64,000 nucleotides of DNA, from the NCBI GenBank assembly GCA_965214565.1, contig OZ243951.1, positions 2,108,001 through 2,172,000 on the forward strand. Reading direction: 5' to 3'. Of this stretch, positions 1-7,594 are shown one piece after another (the first letter of the stretch is position 1; every line of letters starts with the position of its first letter). Under the pieces are notes generated by a model that saw nothing but the letters and a program-made list of their open reading frames with translations, did no database searches and was not told where the DNA came from. Made by a program: the position numbers and the translations under genes. The stretch comes from VXYK01 sp965214565. Its GTDB lineage: Bacteria > Actinomycetota > Acidimicrobiia > Acidimicrobiales > Aldehydirespiratoraceae.

Positions 1-167
1 GTGCCGAGCCGTTCGGCGACCATGGCCTCGAGGCGGTTCACGGTGGGGTCGTCGCCGAAGACGTCATCGCCCACCTCGGCCGCCGCGATCGCCCGGCGCA
101 TGGGTTCGGTGGGTCGGGTCACAGTGTCTGAGCGAAGGTCGATCACTGTGTCATCCTTCAGGGTCAT
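1..167 (-). CDS. ltaE: L-threonine aldolase, N-terminal fragment (runs off window)
   Basis: PLP-dependent aldolase that cleaves threonine or allo-threonine to glycine and acetaldehyde. The 55 visible residues contain IDLRSDTVTRPTEPMRRAI and then EVGDDVFGDDPTVNRLE, the hallmark N-terminus of the low-specificity threonine aldolase family. The start is an ATG at 167, 9 bp after the valS stop and preceded by a weak GAAGG. A GTG at 146 is also possible. The gene probably forms an operon with valS. The rest of the protein, including the PLP lysine, lies outside the window. Confidence 0.85.
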   Translation of the reverse strand, partial: MTLKDDTVIDLRSDTVTRPTEPMRRAIAAAEVGDDVFGDDPTVNRLEAMVAERLG

Positions 168-176
168 CCTTCGGGG

Positions 177-2843
177 TCATTCTGACGGTTCGTGTTCGAG
201 CTCTGCGCTGACGCTGATCTCGGTGTCGTTGGTGACTGTGCTGGGGGCGACCGTGAGGATCACACCGGCTGCTTTCACGTCGTCGATCACCGTGTCGAGC
301 ATTGCCAACTGCTCGGTGCTCCCAACGAAGGCCGCCGACAGCACAGGGGTGCGCAGCTTGCGTTTGTTCTCCGACTTGGTGCGGCGCACAACGCGCAGAG
401 CGTCTGCGGCGACACCGCTGGTCTGTGCGCCGATACCACCCGCCGCCGCTCGCAGGCTGTCGCTGGAGGGCCAGTCGGCAGCGTGTACCGAGCCCTCATG
501 CCACCAACTCCAGACCTCCTCGGTGACGAACGGCAGGAACGGTGCGAACATCCGCTGCATCGTCGAGAGTGCGAACCGGAGAGCGTGGCGAGCCGAATCG
601 GCGCGCTGCTCACCGTATTCGCCGTAGGCACGGGCTTTCACGAGCTCCAGATAGTTGTCGGTGAACCACCAGAAGAACGCTTCGGTCCGTTCCAGGGCCC
701 GGGCGTAGTCGAAGCGCTCGAAGGCCCCGGTGGCATCGTCGACGAGGTCGGCGAGCCGGTCCAGCATTGAACGGTCGAGGGGCTCGCTGATTCTGGCCTG
801 ATCGCAGTCATCTGAGCCGTCGGCATCGGCTCCACCGGCGGCATCGTCTGCATCGGCTGCCCCGGCGGTATCTGCTGCATCGTCTGCCCCGAATCTGAGC
901 GTGAACTTCGACGCGTTCAACAGCTTGATCGCCAGGCGTCGGCCGATCTTCATCTGGCCCTGATCGAAGGCGGTGTCAGTGCCGGGGCGCCCCGATGAGG
1001 CCCAGTAGCGGACGGCATCGGCGCCGTACTGCTCCAACAGGTCGGTCGGCACCACAACGTTGCCCTTCGACTTTGACATCTTCTTGCGGTCGGGATCAAG
1101 GATCCAGCCCGAGAGCGCGGCGTTGCGCCAAGGAGCGGTGCCCGCGTCGAAATGGGCCCGGACCACCGTGGAGAACAGCCAGGTGCGGATGATGTCGTGG
1201 GCCTGGGGTCGAACGTCCATGGGAAACGTCGCCGCATAGAGGTCGTTGTCGGTCCTCCAACCGGTGGCGATCTGGGGAGTGAGCGAGGACGTGGCCCAGG
1301 TGTCCATGACGTCGACCTCGCCCACGAAACCGTTCGGTTGATCCCTCTGGGCCTCGGAGAAGCCGTCGGGCACATCGGTCGAGGGGTCGACCGGGAGCTG
1401 TTCGTGGCGCGGCGTGATCGGCTGTTCCCAGATCGGTTCACCATTGGTGTCGAGGCGGTACCAGAGCGGGAGCGGCACCCCGAAGAAGCGCTGCCGGCTG
1501 ATCAACCAGTCTCCGTTGAGGCCCTCGATCCAGTTCGTGAAACGGGCCTGCATATAGTCCGGAACCCAGTTGATCTCGTCGCCGCGGGCCACCAGAGCCT
1601 CGCGGAGATCCTCGTCGCGGCCGCCGTTGCGGATGTACCACTGACGGCTCGAGACGATCTCAAGGGGTTTGTCGCCCTTCTCAAAGAACTTCACGGGATG
1701 GGTGATCGGGCGCGGTTCGCCCTGCAGGTCTCCGGACTCCGCAAGGAGTTGCACCATCTCCACCTGCGCCTGGGCGACGCGCTTGCCGGCGAGCCGCCCG
1801 TAGGCGGCGGCGGCATCGGGTGTGGTGAGCCACTCCGGGGTCTCGCCGGTGAAACGGCCGTCACGGCCGATGACCGTGCGCACAGGGAGGTCGAGCTCCC
1901 GCCACCAGGTCACGTCGGTGGTGTCGCCGAAGGTGCAGATCATGGCTATCCCGGTGCCCTTGGCGGGGTCCGCGAGATGGTGGGGGTGAACGGGAAGCTC
2001 AACACCGAAGACCGGACTCAGTACCGTGACACCGTCGAACAGTGGCTGGTAACGGTGGTCGTCAGGGTGAGCGACCAGAGCGACACATGATGCAACCAGT
2101 TCGGGTCGCGTGGTGTCGATCCAGATCGCCTCGTCGCCGTCGGACCGTGCGAAGCGGAGCTTGTGATAGGCGCCGGGAACTTCCTTGTCCTCCAACTCAG
2201 CCTGAGCCACTGCGGTCTGGAAGGTCACGTCCCAAAGCGATGGAGCCTCGACCTGGTAGGCCTCGCCGCGTGCGAGGTTGTCGAGGAAGGCGAGTTGGCT
2301 GACCCTGCGGCAGTGGTCGTTGATGGTCGTGTAAGTGCGGGTCCAGTCGACTGACAGGCCCAGGAGTCGGAACAGCTGCTCGAAGACCTTCTCGTCCTCG
2401 CCGGTAAGTTCCAGGCACAGTTCGATGAAGTTGGGACGGCTGACTGCGAGCGGGCGGCGCTTCGACACTGCCTTGGGGTCGCCGGCGTCGGCGGGCGCCG
2501 TGAAATCTGGGTCGTAAGGGAGCGACGGGTCGCACACCACCCCGTAGTAGTTCTGCACACGACGTTCAGTGGGGAGGCCGTTGTCGTCCCAGCCCATGGG
2601 ATAGAACACTTCACGGCCGGCCATGCGCTGGTAGCGGGCGATGGTGTCGGTGTGGGTGTAGCTGAAGACGTGACCCACGTGCAGCGACCCGCTCACCGTC
2701 GGAGGCGGCGTGTCGATCGAGAAGACTTCATCACGCGACTTAGCGGAATCGAAGTGGTATATCCCGGTTCGATCCCAGACGGCATCCCACTTATTTTCGA
2801 GGCCGACCAGGTCCGGTTTCTCGGGAAGTCGCAGCGTAGCCAT
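177..2843 (-). CDS. valS: Valyl-tRNA synthetase
   Basis: Class Ia aminoacyl-tRNA synthetase that charges tRNA-Val. The HIGH signature appears as SGSLHVGHVFSYTHTD near the N-terminus and KMSKS as DRKKMSKSKGN, with the editing domain between them. MGWDDNGLPTERRVQ and a C-terminus without an obvious coiled-coil arm resemble the short archaeal-like ValS type rather than the E. coli type. An Asp/Ala/Gly-rich insertion follows the KLLNASKFTLRFG segment. The chosen ATG (2843) begins MATLRLPEKP, as expected for the family, and lies 10 nt after a TAGCCT -10 box (2859-2854). Upstream in-frame ATG (2852) and GTG (2879) starts exist but have no better ribosome site. ltaE follows directly downstream. Confidence 0.95.
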   Translation of the reverse strand: MATLRLPEKPDLVGLENKWDAVWDRTGIYHFDSAKSRDEVFSIDTPPPTVSGSLHVGHVFSYTHTDTIARYQRMAGREVFYPMGWDDNGLPTERRVQNYYGVVCDPSLPYDPDFTAPADAGDPKAVSKRRPLAVSRPNFIELCLELTGEDEKVFEQLFRLLGLSVDWTRTYTTINDHCRRVSQLAFLDNLARGEAYQVEAPSLWDVTFQTAVAQAELEDKEVPGAYHKLRFARSDGDEAIWIDTTRPELVASCVALVAHPDDHRYQPLFDGVTVLSPVFGVELPVHPHHLADPAKGTGIAMICTFGDTTDVTWWRELDLPVRTVIGRDGRFTGETPEWLTTPDAAAAYGRLAGKRVAQAQVEMVQLLAESGDLQGEPRPITHPVKFFEKGDKPLEIVSSRQWYIRNGGRDEDLREALVARGDEINWVPDYMQARFTNWIEGLNGDWLISRQRFFGVPLPLWYRLDTNGEPIWEQPITPRHEQLPVDPSTDVPDGFSEAQRDQPNGFVGEVDVMDTWATSSLTPQIATGWRTDNDLYAATFPMDVRPQAHDIIRTWLFSTVVRAHFDAGTAPWRNAALSGWILDPDRKKMSKSKGNVVVPTDLLEQYGADAVRYWASSGRPGTDTAFDQGQMKIGRRLAIKLLNASKFTLRFGADDAADTAGAADADDAAGGADADGSDDCDQARISEPLDRSMLDRLADLVDDATGAFERFDYARALERTEAFFWWFTDNYLELVKARAYGEYGEQRADSARHALRFALSTMQRMFAPFLPFVTEEVWSWWHEGSVHAADWPSSDSLRAAAGGIGAQTSGVAADALRVVRRTKSENKRKLRTPVLSAAFVGSTEQLAMLDTVIDDVKAAGVILTVAPSTVTNDTEISVSAELEHEPSE

Positions 2844-2912
2844 ATGGCGCATGAGGCTACCGTCTGTGCGCGCCCTCACACCGGTTGCGCATGCGCCGTC
2901 GGTCGGGAGCGA

Positions 2913-3824
2913 TCAGTCAGCGACCTTGGGTTGCGAAGAAGCGGTGCGGTAGTCGTCGTAGGGCTCGTCGCGCTCGCTCAGCGCTGCGGTCAGACCCTTC
3001 TCCTTGATACTGCCGATGAACCGCTTCATCGATTCGCTGTGCACACCCAGAGCGCACAGTTCCGTACCGGCGCGGATACCGGTTCGCAGGCCCATCACCT
3101 CCATCTGGCGATGAACCACGCGTTTGTTGAGTTGAACCACATCGGTAGGGGTCTGCGTGATCCGCTCGGCGATCTTCAGCACCTCGGCCGAGAGGTCCTC
3201 GGCCGGAAAGGCCTGGTTGGCCCAGCCGTACTCGACTGCCTCGACGCCGCTGACCGAGTCGCCGGTGATCATCATCTCCATTGCCTTGCGCATTCCCATG
3301 AACCAGGCGTGGAAGTGCATGTCGGGCACTCCGAAACGGGTGGCTGGGTAGCCCATCTGAGCATCCTCGGCCACGTAGACAAGGTCACAGCAGGTGGCGA
3401 GCTCGCTGCCCCCCGCCAGGCAGTATCCGTGGACCTGCGCAATGACCGGTTTGGCGAGATCCCAGATGCTCATCCAACCCTCGGTGACATGGCGCGGCCA
3501 CTGCCCCTCACCCTGAGCGGTGAAGAACGGCAGGTCGTACCCTTCGTTGTTGCCGGCGAGGTCGTAACCGGCCGAAAACGACGGGCCGTCGCCCCGCACG
3601 ATCGACACCTTGACGCTGTCGTCGTCATCGGCATCGCGGAGCGCGCCGAGGATCGCGCCCCGCAGGGGGTGGATCAACGAGTTGCGTTTGTTGGCTCGAT
3701 TGAAGGTGACCCTGCGGACGCCCGGGATCGGGTCGTCGAGCAGAACCCACTGGTGGTCCGCCGCGGGTGAATCACCGTTGCCGGTGTCGCTCGGATTGGC
3801 CGTCTGTTGGCTGTAGTCGCTCAT
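2913..3824 (-). CDS. Enoyl-CoA hydratase/isomerase (crotonase) family protein
   Basis: A 303-residue crotonase-fold protein, normally acting on CoA thioesters. The oxyanion-hole segments are GPSFSAGYDLAG and HGYCLAGGSELATCCD; the Glu in SELA matches the first catalytic Glu of enoyl-CoA hydratase. The second Glu position falls in AQMGYPATRFGVPD, where no acidic residue lines up, so a classical hydratase reaction is uncertain and an isomerase, hydrolase or other crotonase reaction is possible. The N-terminal 25 residues look disordered. The ATG lies 6 nt after a TAGGGT box, consistent with a leaderless mRNA. Nothing nearby fixes the substrate; acrylyl-CoA from DMSP breakdown is a speculative option. 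Confidence 0.8.
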   Translation of the reverse strand: MSDYSQQTANPSDTGNGDSPAADHQWVLLDDPIPGVRRVTFNRANKRNSLIHPLRGAILGALRDADDDDSVKVSIVRGDGPSFSAGYDLAGNNEGYDLPFFTAQGEGQWPRHVTEGWMSIWDLAKPVIAQVHGYCLAGGSELATCCDLVYVAEDAQMGYPATRFGVPDMHFHAWFMGMRKAMEMMITGDSVSGVEAVEYGWANQAFPAEDLSAEVLKIAERITQTPTDVVQLNKRVVHRQMEVMGLRTGIRAGTELCALGVHSESMKRFIGSIKEKGLTAALSERDEPYDDYRTASSQPKVAD

Positions 3825-3830
3825 GGGGTG

Positions 3831-3848
3831 ACCCTACGACGCGCGTCG
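3831..3848 (-). promoter_or_regulatory. Leaderless -10 box and 12-bp palindrome before the crotonase gene
   Basis: On the minus strand TAGGGT (3836-3831) is followed by 6 nt and the ATG at 3824. Immediately upstream is a perfect palindrome, CGACGCGCGTCG (3837-3848), which may be an operator. I see no convincing -35 box. Confidence 0.45.
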
Positions 3849-3948
3849 CACTCCCCGAAAATCGAACGCTGCGGGGTTTGTGACGAAACCACCGATCTGG
3901 GTCCGTTTGAATTCTCGGGGCGGGGGGCGGGAGACTTTGTGGCCGGAC

Positions 3949-3954
3949 TAGCCT
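3949..3954 (+). promoter_or_regulatory. -10 box for leaderless folD transcript
   Basis: TAGCCT ends 6 nt before the folD GTG start at 3961. No ribosome-binding site is present, so translation probably starts at the mRNA 5' end. No clear -35 box. Confidence 0.5.
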
Positions 3955-3960
3955 ACGGGC

Positions 3961-4854
3961 GTGACTTCTTACGACGATTTCGAGCGCACCCCCGGCGGTG
4001 CGGTGCTCATGGACGGAAACCGGCTGCGCGATGAGATTGTTGCCGCCATACGCGCAGAGATCGACTCGCTGGGCAACCCCGAGGTGTGCCTCGCCACCGT
4101 GCTGGTCGGCAGCGACAGACCCAGCCAGATCTATGTTCGCAACAAGCATCGCAAAGCTCAGGAAGCTGGCATGGTGTCGCGTCATGTGGAGCTGAGCGAG
4201 GACGCAACGCAGGACGACGTCACCGAGGCGGTCCGCGATCTTGCCGAAGACGATTCGGTCCACGGCATTCTTGTGCAGCTGCCGGTGCCGGCCGGTATCG
4301 ATGCGGAAGCGGTGCTCGACTTGATCCCGCCCGAAAAAGATGTCGATGGATTGACTGAGCGGTCGATGGGCCGACTGATCCGCGGTCGGGTCGGGCACGT
4401 TCCGTGTACACCGCTGGGAGTCATGGAACTGCTTGCGCGTTACGGAATCGAGACCAGCGGAAATCGAGCCGTCGTCATCGGACGCTCCACGCTGGTCGGT
4501 CTGCCACAAATACTGTTGCTGGGGCGGAAGGGCTGCGACGCGACCGTCACGCTCGCACACAGCCGCACCGCAGACCTCGCTGGACTGTGCCGCTCCGCCG
4601 ACATAATCATCGCCGCCGCCGGAATGGCACGGTTGGTGACAGCGGACTTTGTGAGCCCAGGAGCGACCGTCGTCGACGTGGGAATCTCACGCACCGAGGA
4701 CGGCATCGTCGGTGACGTCGACTTCGACAGTGTGCAGGACGTCGCAGGCGCAATCACGCCGATGCCGGGCGGCACCGGACCGATGACCATCGGATGTCTG
4801 CTCAAGAACACCCTGGCCGCGGCTCGCATGATGGGTTCGATCGCGCCCAGATGA
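3961..4854 (+). CDS. folD: Methylenetetrahydrofolate dehydrogenase/methenyltetrahydrofolate cyclohydrolase
   Basis: Bifunctional cytosolic enzyme interconverting 5,10-methylene-THF, 5,10-methenyl-THF and 10-formyl-THF. The 297-residue protein has YVRNKHRKAQEAGM (with the catalytic Lys), GILVQLPVP, DVDGLT and the Rossmann signature GRSTLVGLPQILLL, and ends with the usual TPMPGGTGPMT motif. In the one-carbon oxidation route inferred for this window it sits between MetF and Fhs. It is a stand-alone gene with its own -10 box and a GTG start. No TTCCG-N5-CGGAA operator lies upstream, so it is probably not in the IclR regulon, as expected for an enzyme also needed for purine synthesis. Confidence 0.96.
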   Translation: MTSYDDFERTPGGAVLMDGNRLRDEIVAAIRAEIDSLGNPEVCLATVLVGSDRPSQIYVRNKHRKAQEAGMVSRHVELSEDATQDDVTEAVRDLAEDDSVHGILVQLPVPAGIDAEAVLDLIPPEKDVDGLTERSMGRLIRGRVGHVPCTPLGVMELLARYGIETSGNRAVVIGRSTLVGLPQILLLGRKGCDATVTLAHSRTADLAGLCRSADIIIAAAGMARLVTADFVSPGATVVDVGISRTEDGIVGDVDFDSVQDVAGAITPMPGGTGPMTIGCLLKNTLAAARMMGSIAPR

Positions 4855-4896
4855 TCACCGATTGGGTGACCACCGAAACGTTGACCTGCTGAGTCG

Positions 4897-5259
4897 TCAA
4901 TCTTCGGTCGGTGGGTTGAACGGGCGTGCAACTCCGATTCCCATGTGGCCCTCGATACGGGACAAGCGCTCCCGAACGTGCCCCAGACCTACGTCCAGAG
5001 TCTTGATGTCGGCCCGTAGTTCGTCGCCGAGTGTCTTGTGGTCGGCCCGTAGTTCGTCGCCGAGCTTCCTGTGGTCGGCTCGCAGTTCCTTGTGGTCGGC
5101 CCGTAGCTCGTCGCCGAGGTTCTTCAACTCGAGTCGTGAGCCTTCGTTGAGGTTGATCATGAGTTCGCGAGTCTTCGAGTTCTCGCGGGACTGATGCCAA
5201 GAATTGCCGAGCAGTGCTACAAACAGAGTTGAAATCATCGTCAGCAGAGCAGCGTCCAT
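4897..5259 (-). CDS. Small membrane-anchored coiled-coil protein with ELRADHK repeats
   Basis: A 120-residue protein of unknown function. The N-terminus (about 4-18, LLTMISTLFVALLGN) could be a membrane anchor. Residues about 20-100 are charged and predicted by eye to be helical, with repeats of the form GDELRADHKTL, LRADHKELRADHRKL and GDELRADIKTL, which suggest a coiled coil. The C-terminus holds RIEGHMGIG. The ATG is 6 nt after TAGGGT (5271-5266), so a leaderless mRNA is likely. It is convergent with folD. Similar short anchor-plus-coil proteins are common and seldom characterised; I assign no function. Confidence 0.65.
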   Translation of the reverse strand: MDAALLTMISTLFVALLGNSWHQSRENSKTRELMINLNEGSRLELKNLGDELRADHKELRADHRKLGDELRADHKTLGDELRADIKTLDVGLGHVRERLSRIEGHMGIGVARPFNPPTED

Positions 5260-5265
5260 GAAGCG

Positions 5266-5271
5266 ACCCTA
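5266..5271 (-). promoter_or_regulatory. -10 box for the coiled-coil protein gene
   Basis: TAGGGT on the minus strand, 6 nt before the ATG at 5259. An AT-rich stretch (about 5297-5325) lies further upstream. Confidence 0.45.
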
Positions 5272-5361
5272 GCACCCGCACCCGACCCTGCCATCCAAAA
5301 ATCATGAAAATATATAGAATGCTTTGAAAAGGTGCGCCTCGGCAGGGTTCAACTCCGGGAT

Positions 5362-6663
5362 TCAGCTCGGACCTGAGTTCTCCGTCACGCCGACTCCGAG
5401 GGAACGAAGGAAGACTCCCGAGGGCGGCTTGGGCTCGAGGTAGCTCGACTTTGGAGGCATCAGATCTCCGGTCGCTGCAACCGCCATCAGATCGTTGATG
5501 TCGGTCGGATAGACGAGCAGGCCGACGTGACCGTCGGCGTCGCAACGCGACACCAGCTCAGTCATTCCCGCCGGGTTGGGTATGTAGTCGACGCCGCTGT
5601 CGTGGGCCAGTTCGTTCACTCCCAGTACATGGCCGATCACGTCACGGCGCAGGCGCTCAACGTCGAGCGATGCCAGAGGTGTCGGGCGTTCCAGAGGGTC
5701 GAGGACAAGTCGAAACCATGACCCGTTGTGGTACACGCCGACCTCACCCCGGGCCGTCGGCTGCGCGGAGACGGCACCACTGACGGCGGTGAGTCGCCCG
5801 ACCGTGCCGAGGGCGTCGACCAACTCCGGTGTCGAACGGAAACTCCGGTCGGGTGCTCTGCGATGGAATGCCTCGACCCGCAGCTGGTCATGGGGAAACA
5901 ACACCGCGAGCGTCCGTGCGAAACCGACCCGGCAGGGGTTCGCGGCTCGGGCTGCGAAAGCCGCGGCACAACGATGATGTCCGTCGGTCACGTAGAAGAC
6001 CTGATCTTCGAGCAGCGGCTCGATCTTCATCGTCTCGTCCGAACGAAAAGTCCACACCTGGTTCCGGACACCGTCGACCACAACGTCTACCTCTGGCGAC
6101 CTCAGCGTGACGGAACTGAGTGTCTCGAGCAGTTCGGGCCGCGCGACGTGAGTCAGCGAGACCGGCGATGAGGTCGCGCCGACATGACTGAGATGGTCGG
6201 TTATCAAAGAGGCCCGCTCATGACGGATGTTCTCATGCGTCAGCACCCGTCCGTCGCGCAGACCGTCGAGGTCCAAGGCACCGACGATGCCGATCTGGTC
6301 GAACGTGCGGCCGGGTGCAGGAACCGCTGAGCGGTCGTTCGACCCGCTCTCACCGTGCCCGCTCTCATTGGGAGAGCTCAGTCGGTATGCGTAGTAGGCG
6401 GCGTGTTCCGAGGCCTTGAAGGCATCCGCATCGAGGATCCGTTGCATAGTCTGGGTGCTGAGCCTCAACAACTCGGCGTCGGAGCAGCCCTCGAACCGGT
6501 CCTCATGGGACCGGGTCACGCCGAGGAAGCTGAACGGGTTTTGCTCGACGATGGCACGGCGTTGGGCAGGGGTCTTGGAGTCGTATGCCCCCGCGATCAC
6601 CCGCGGCGCCCATTCGGGTCGGATCAGCCGGCCTTGGAAAGGTGCAAGAAGCGGAGCACTCAC
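5362..6663 (-). CDS. DUF1015 family protein
   Basis: A 433-residue protein that matches the DUF1015 family by eye: an N-terminal PFQGRLIRPEWAPRVIAGAYD, THENIRHERASLI in the middle and the family signature VFYVTDGHHRCAAA about two thirds along. The biochemical function is not known to me; relatives are often near serine/glycine or C1 genes. It starts with GTG 12 bp after the metF stop and appears to be the third gene of an fhs-metF-DUF1015 operon. A connection with C1 metabolism is inferred from position only. Confidence 0.75.
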   Translation of the reverse strand: MSAPLLAPFQGRLIRPEWAPRVIAGAYDSKTPAQRRAIVEQNPFSFLGVTRSHEDRFEGCSDAELLRLSTQTMQRILDADAFKASEHAAYYAYRLSSPNESGHGESGSNDRSAVPAPGRTFDQIGIVGALDLDGLRDGRVLTHENIRHERASLITDHLSHVGATSSPVSLTHVARPELLETLSSVTLRSPEVDVVVDGVRNQVWTFRSDETMKIEPLLEDQVFYVTDGHHRCAAAFAARAANPCRVGFARTLAVLFPHDQLRVEAFHRRAPDRSFRSTPELVDALGTVGRLTAVSGAVSAQPTARGEVGVYHNGSWFRLVLDPLERPTPLASLDVERLRRDVIGHVLGVNELAHDSGVDYIPNPAGMTELVSRCDADGHVGLLVYPTDINDLMAVAATGDLMPPKSSYLEPKPPSGVFLRSLGVGVTENSGPS

Positions 6664-6675
6664 TGCGGGCCGCGG

Positions 6676-7551
6676 TTATCCGAGCTTGGCCTGTTGCCAC
6701 CTCTCGGTGGCGGCTACCTGGTTGAACGTAAACATGTGCAGTCCCTCGATGCCCAACGCGTCGAACTCGTCCGCGAGCGGGTCGATGAGATCGCTGGGGT
6801 TGTAGCCCACCGAGGAGAAGAGCTTGAGCAGGCCGGTCCTGTTCTTCTGGACGTACCGCAGCGAGGCTCCCACACCGAGTCGCATCCCCATGCGGATCAG
6901 CTTCGCCCGGTCGACGACCCCGGCGACACCGAGATGGATCGGCATGGCGAGGCCCTCGGCGCGTTGCGCGGTGAGCCAGGCGCGGATCGTGTCGGTCGAG
7001 AAGCACATCTGGGTGGACGCATGCCCTCTGATCCCGGCTTCGGCGAACAGTTCCTGCTTCTCCATCAACGCCTGGTGCAGGACCGGCCCGTCGATGAAGG
7101 CGTGGCCGTCGGGATACGACGAGACTCCGACCGTGGAGATGTCACCGGCGGTGAAGTCGATCAGGGGGCGCAGAAGCGACACGGCGTCCGGGTATTCGCC
7201 CGCATCCGGCGCGTCGCCGGCGATGCAGAAGATCTCGCTGAGGCCCAGCTGCTTGATACGGGTTGCCAACGAGCGCATGTGCGCTTCGTCGTCCACCTTG
7301 CGAGCAGCGATGTGCGGGATCGGACGGTGGCCCCTCTCGAGCAGCTCGGCGCAGATGTCGAGCGTGTCCTCGAGAGGTTTCACCGGCGAGGCGGTGACGC
7401 TCACCCGAGCATCGGCGGGGAGCTGCTCGATCGCATCGGGCAGGCTCTTGAGCGGGATCACCTCATAGGTCATGTCAGTGATCGCCGCGCGGGCGACTGG
7501 TGAGCTGACTGTCCGGTTACTGGGGCGCATGATGTTGGCAAGTGGATTCAC
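6676..7551 (-). CDS. metF: Methylenetetrahydrofolate reductase-like protein
   Basis: FAD-dependent TIM-barrel protein interconverting 5-methyl-THF and 5,10-methylene-THF. The 291-residue sequence shows family landmarks: VSVTASPVKP near the N-terminus, PIPHIAARKV, FCIAGDAPD, VGVSSYPDGHAF, STQMCFSTDT and LHMFTFNQV at the C-terminus. The sequence is diverged from E. coli MetF. The GTG start is preceded by CTGGAG at 5 nt spacing. It sits between fhs and DUF1015 and would share the operator-bearing fhs promoter. In this setting it plausibly runs in the oxidative direction, taking methyl-THF made by the corrinoid or DmdA-like enzymes. That direction is inferred. Confidence 0.85.
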   Translation of the reverse strand: MNPLANIMRPSNRTVSSPVARAAITDMTYEVIPLKSLPDAIEQLPADARVSVTASPVKPLEDTLDICAELLERGHRPIPHIAARKVDDEAHMRSLATRIKQLGLSEIFCIAGDAPDAGEYPDAVSLLRPLIDFTAGDISTVGVSSYPDGHAFIDGPVLHQALMEKQELFAEAGIRGHASTQMCFSTDTIRAWLTAQRAEGLAMPIHLGVAGVVDRAKLIRMGMRLGVGASLRYVQKNRTGLLKLFSSVGYNPSDLIDPLADEFDALGIEGLHMFTFNQVAATERWQQAKLG

Positions 7552-7594
7552 TCGAACTCCAGTTTGAATCGAGGCCCCAGAAGGGCCGCTGGTC

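Noticed and set aside
4802..5545. A 247-residue minus-strand frame over the coiled-coil gene
   Set aside because: Arg/Thr/Gly-rich repeats are the shifted reading of the ELRADHK repeats; the 4897-5259 frame has the promoter and sensible composition.
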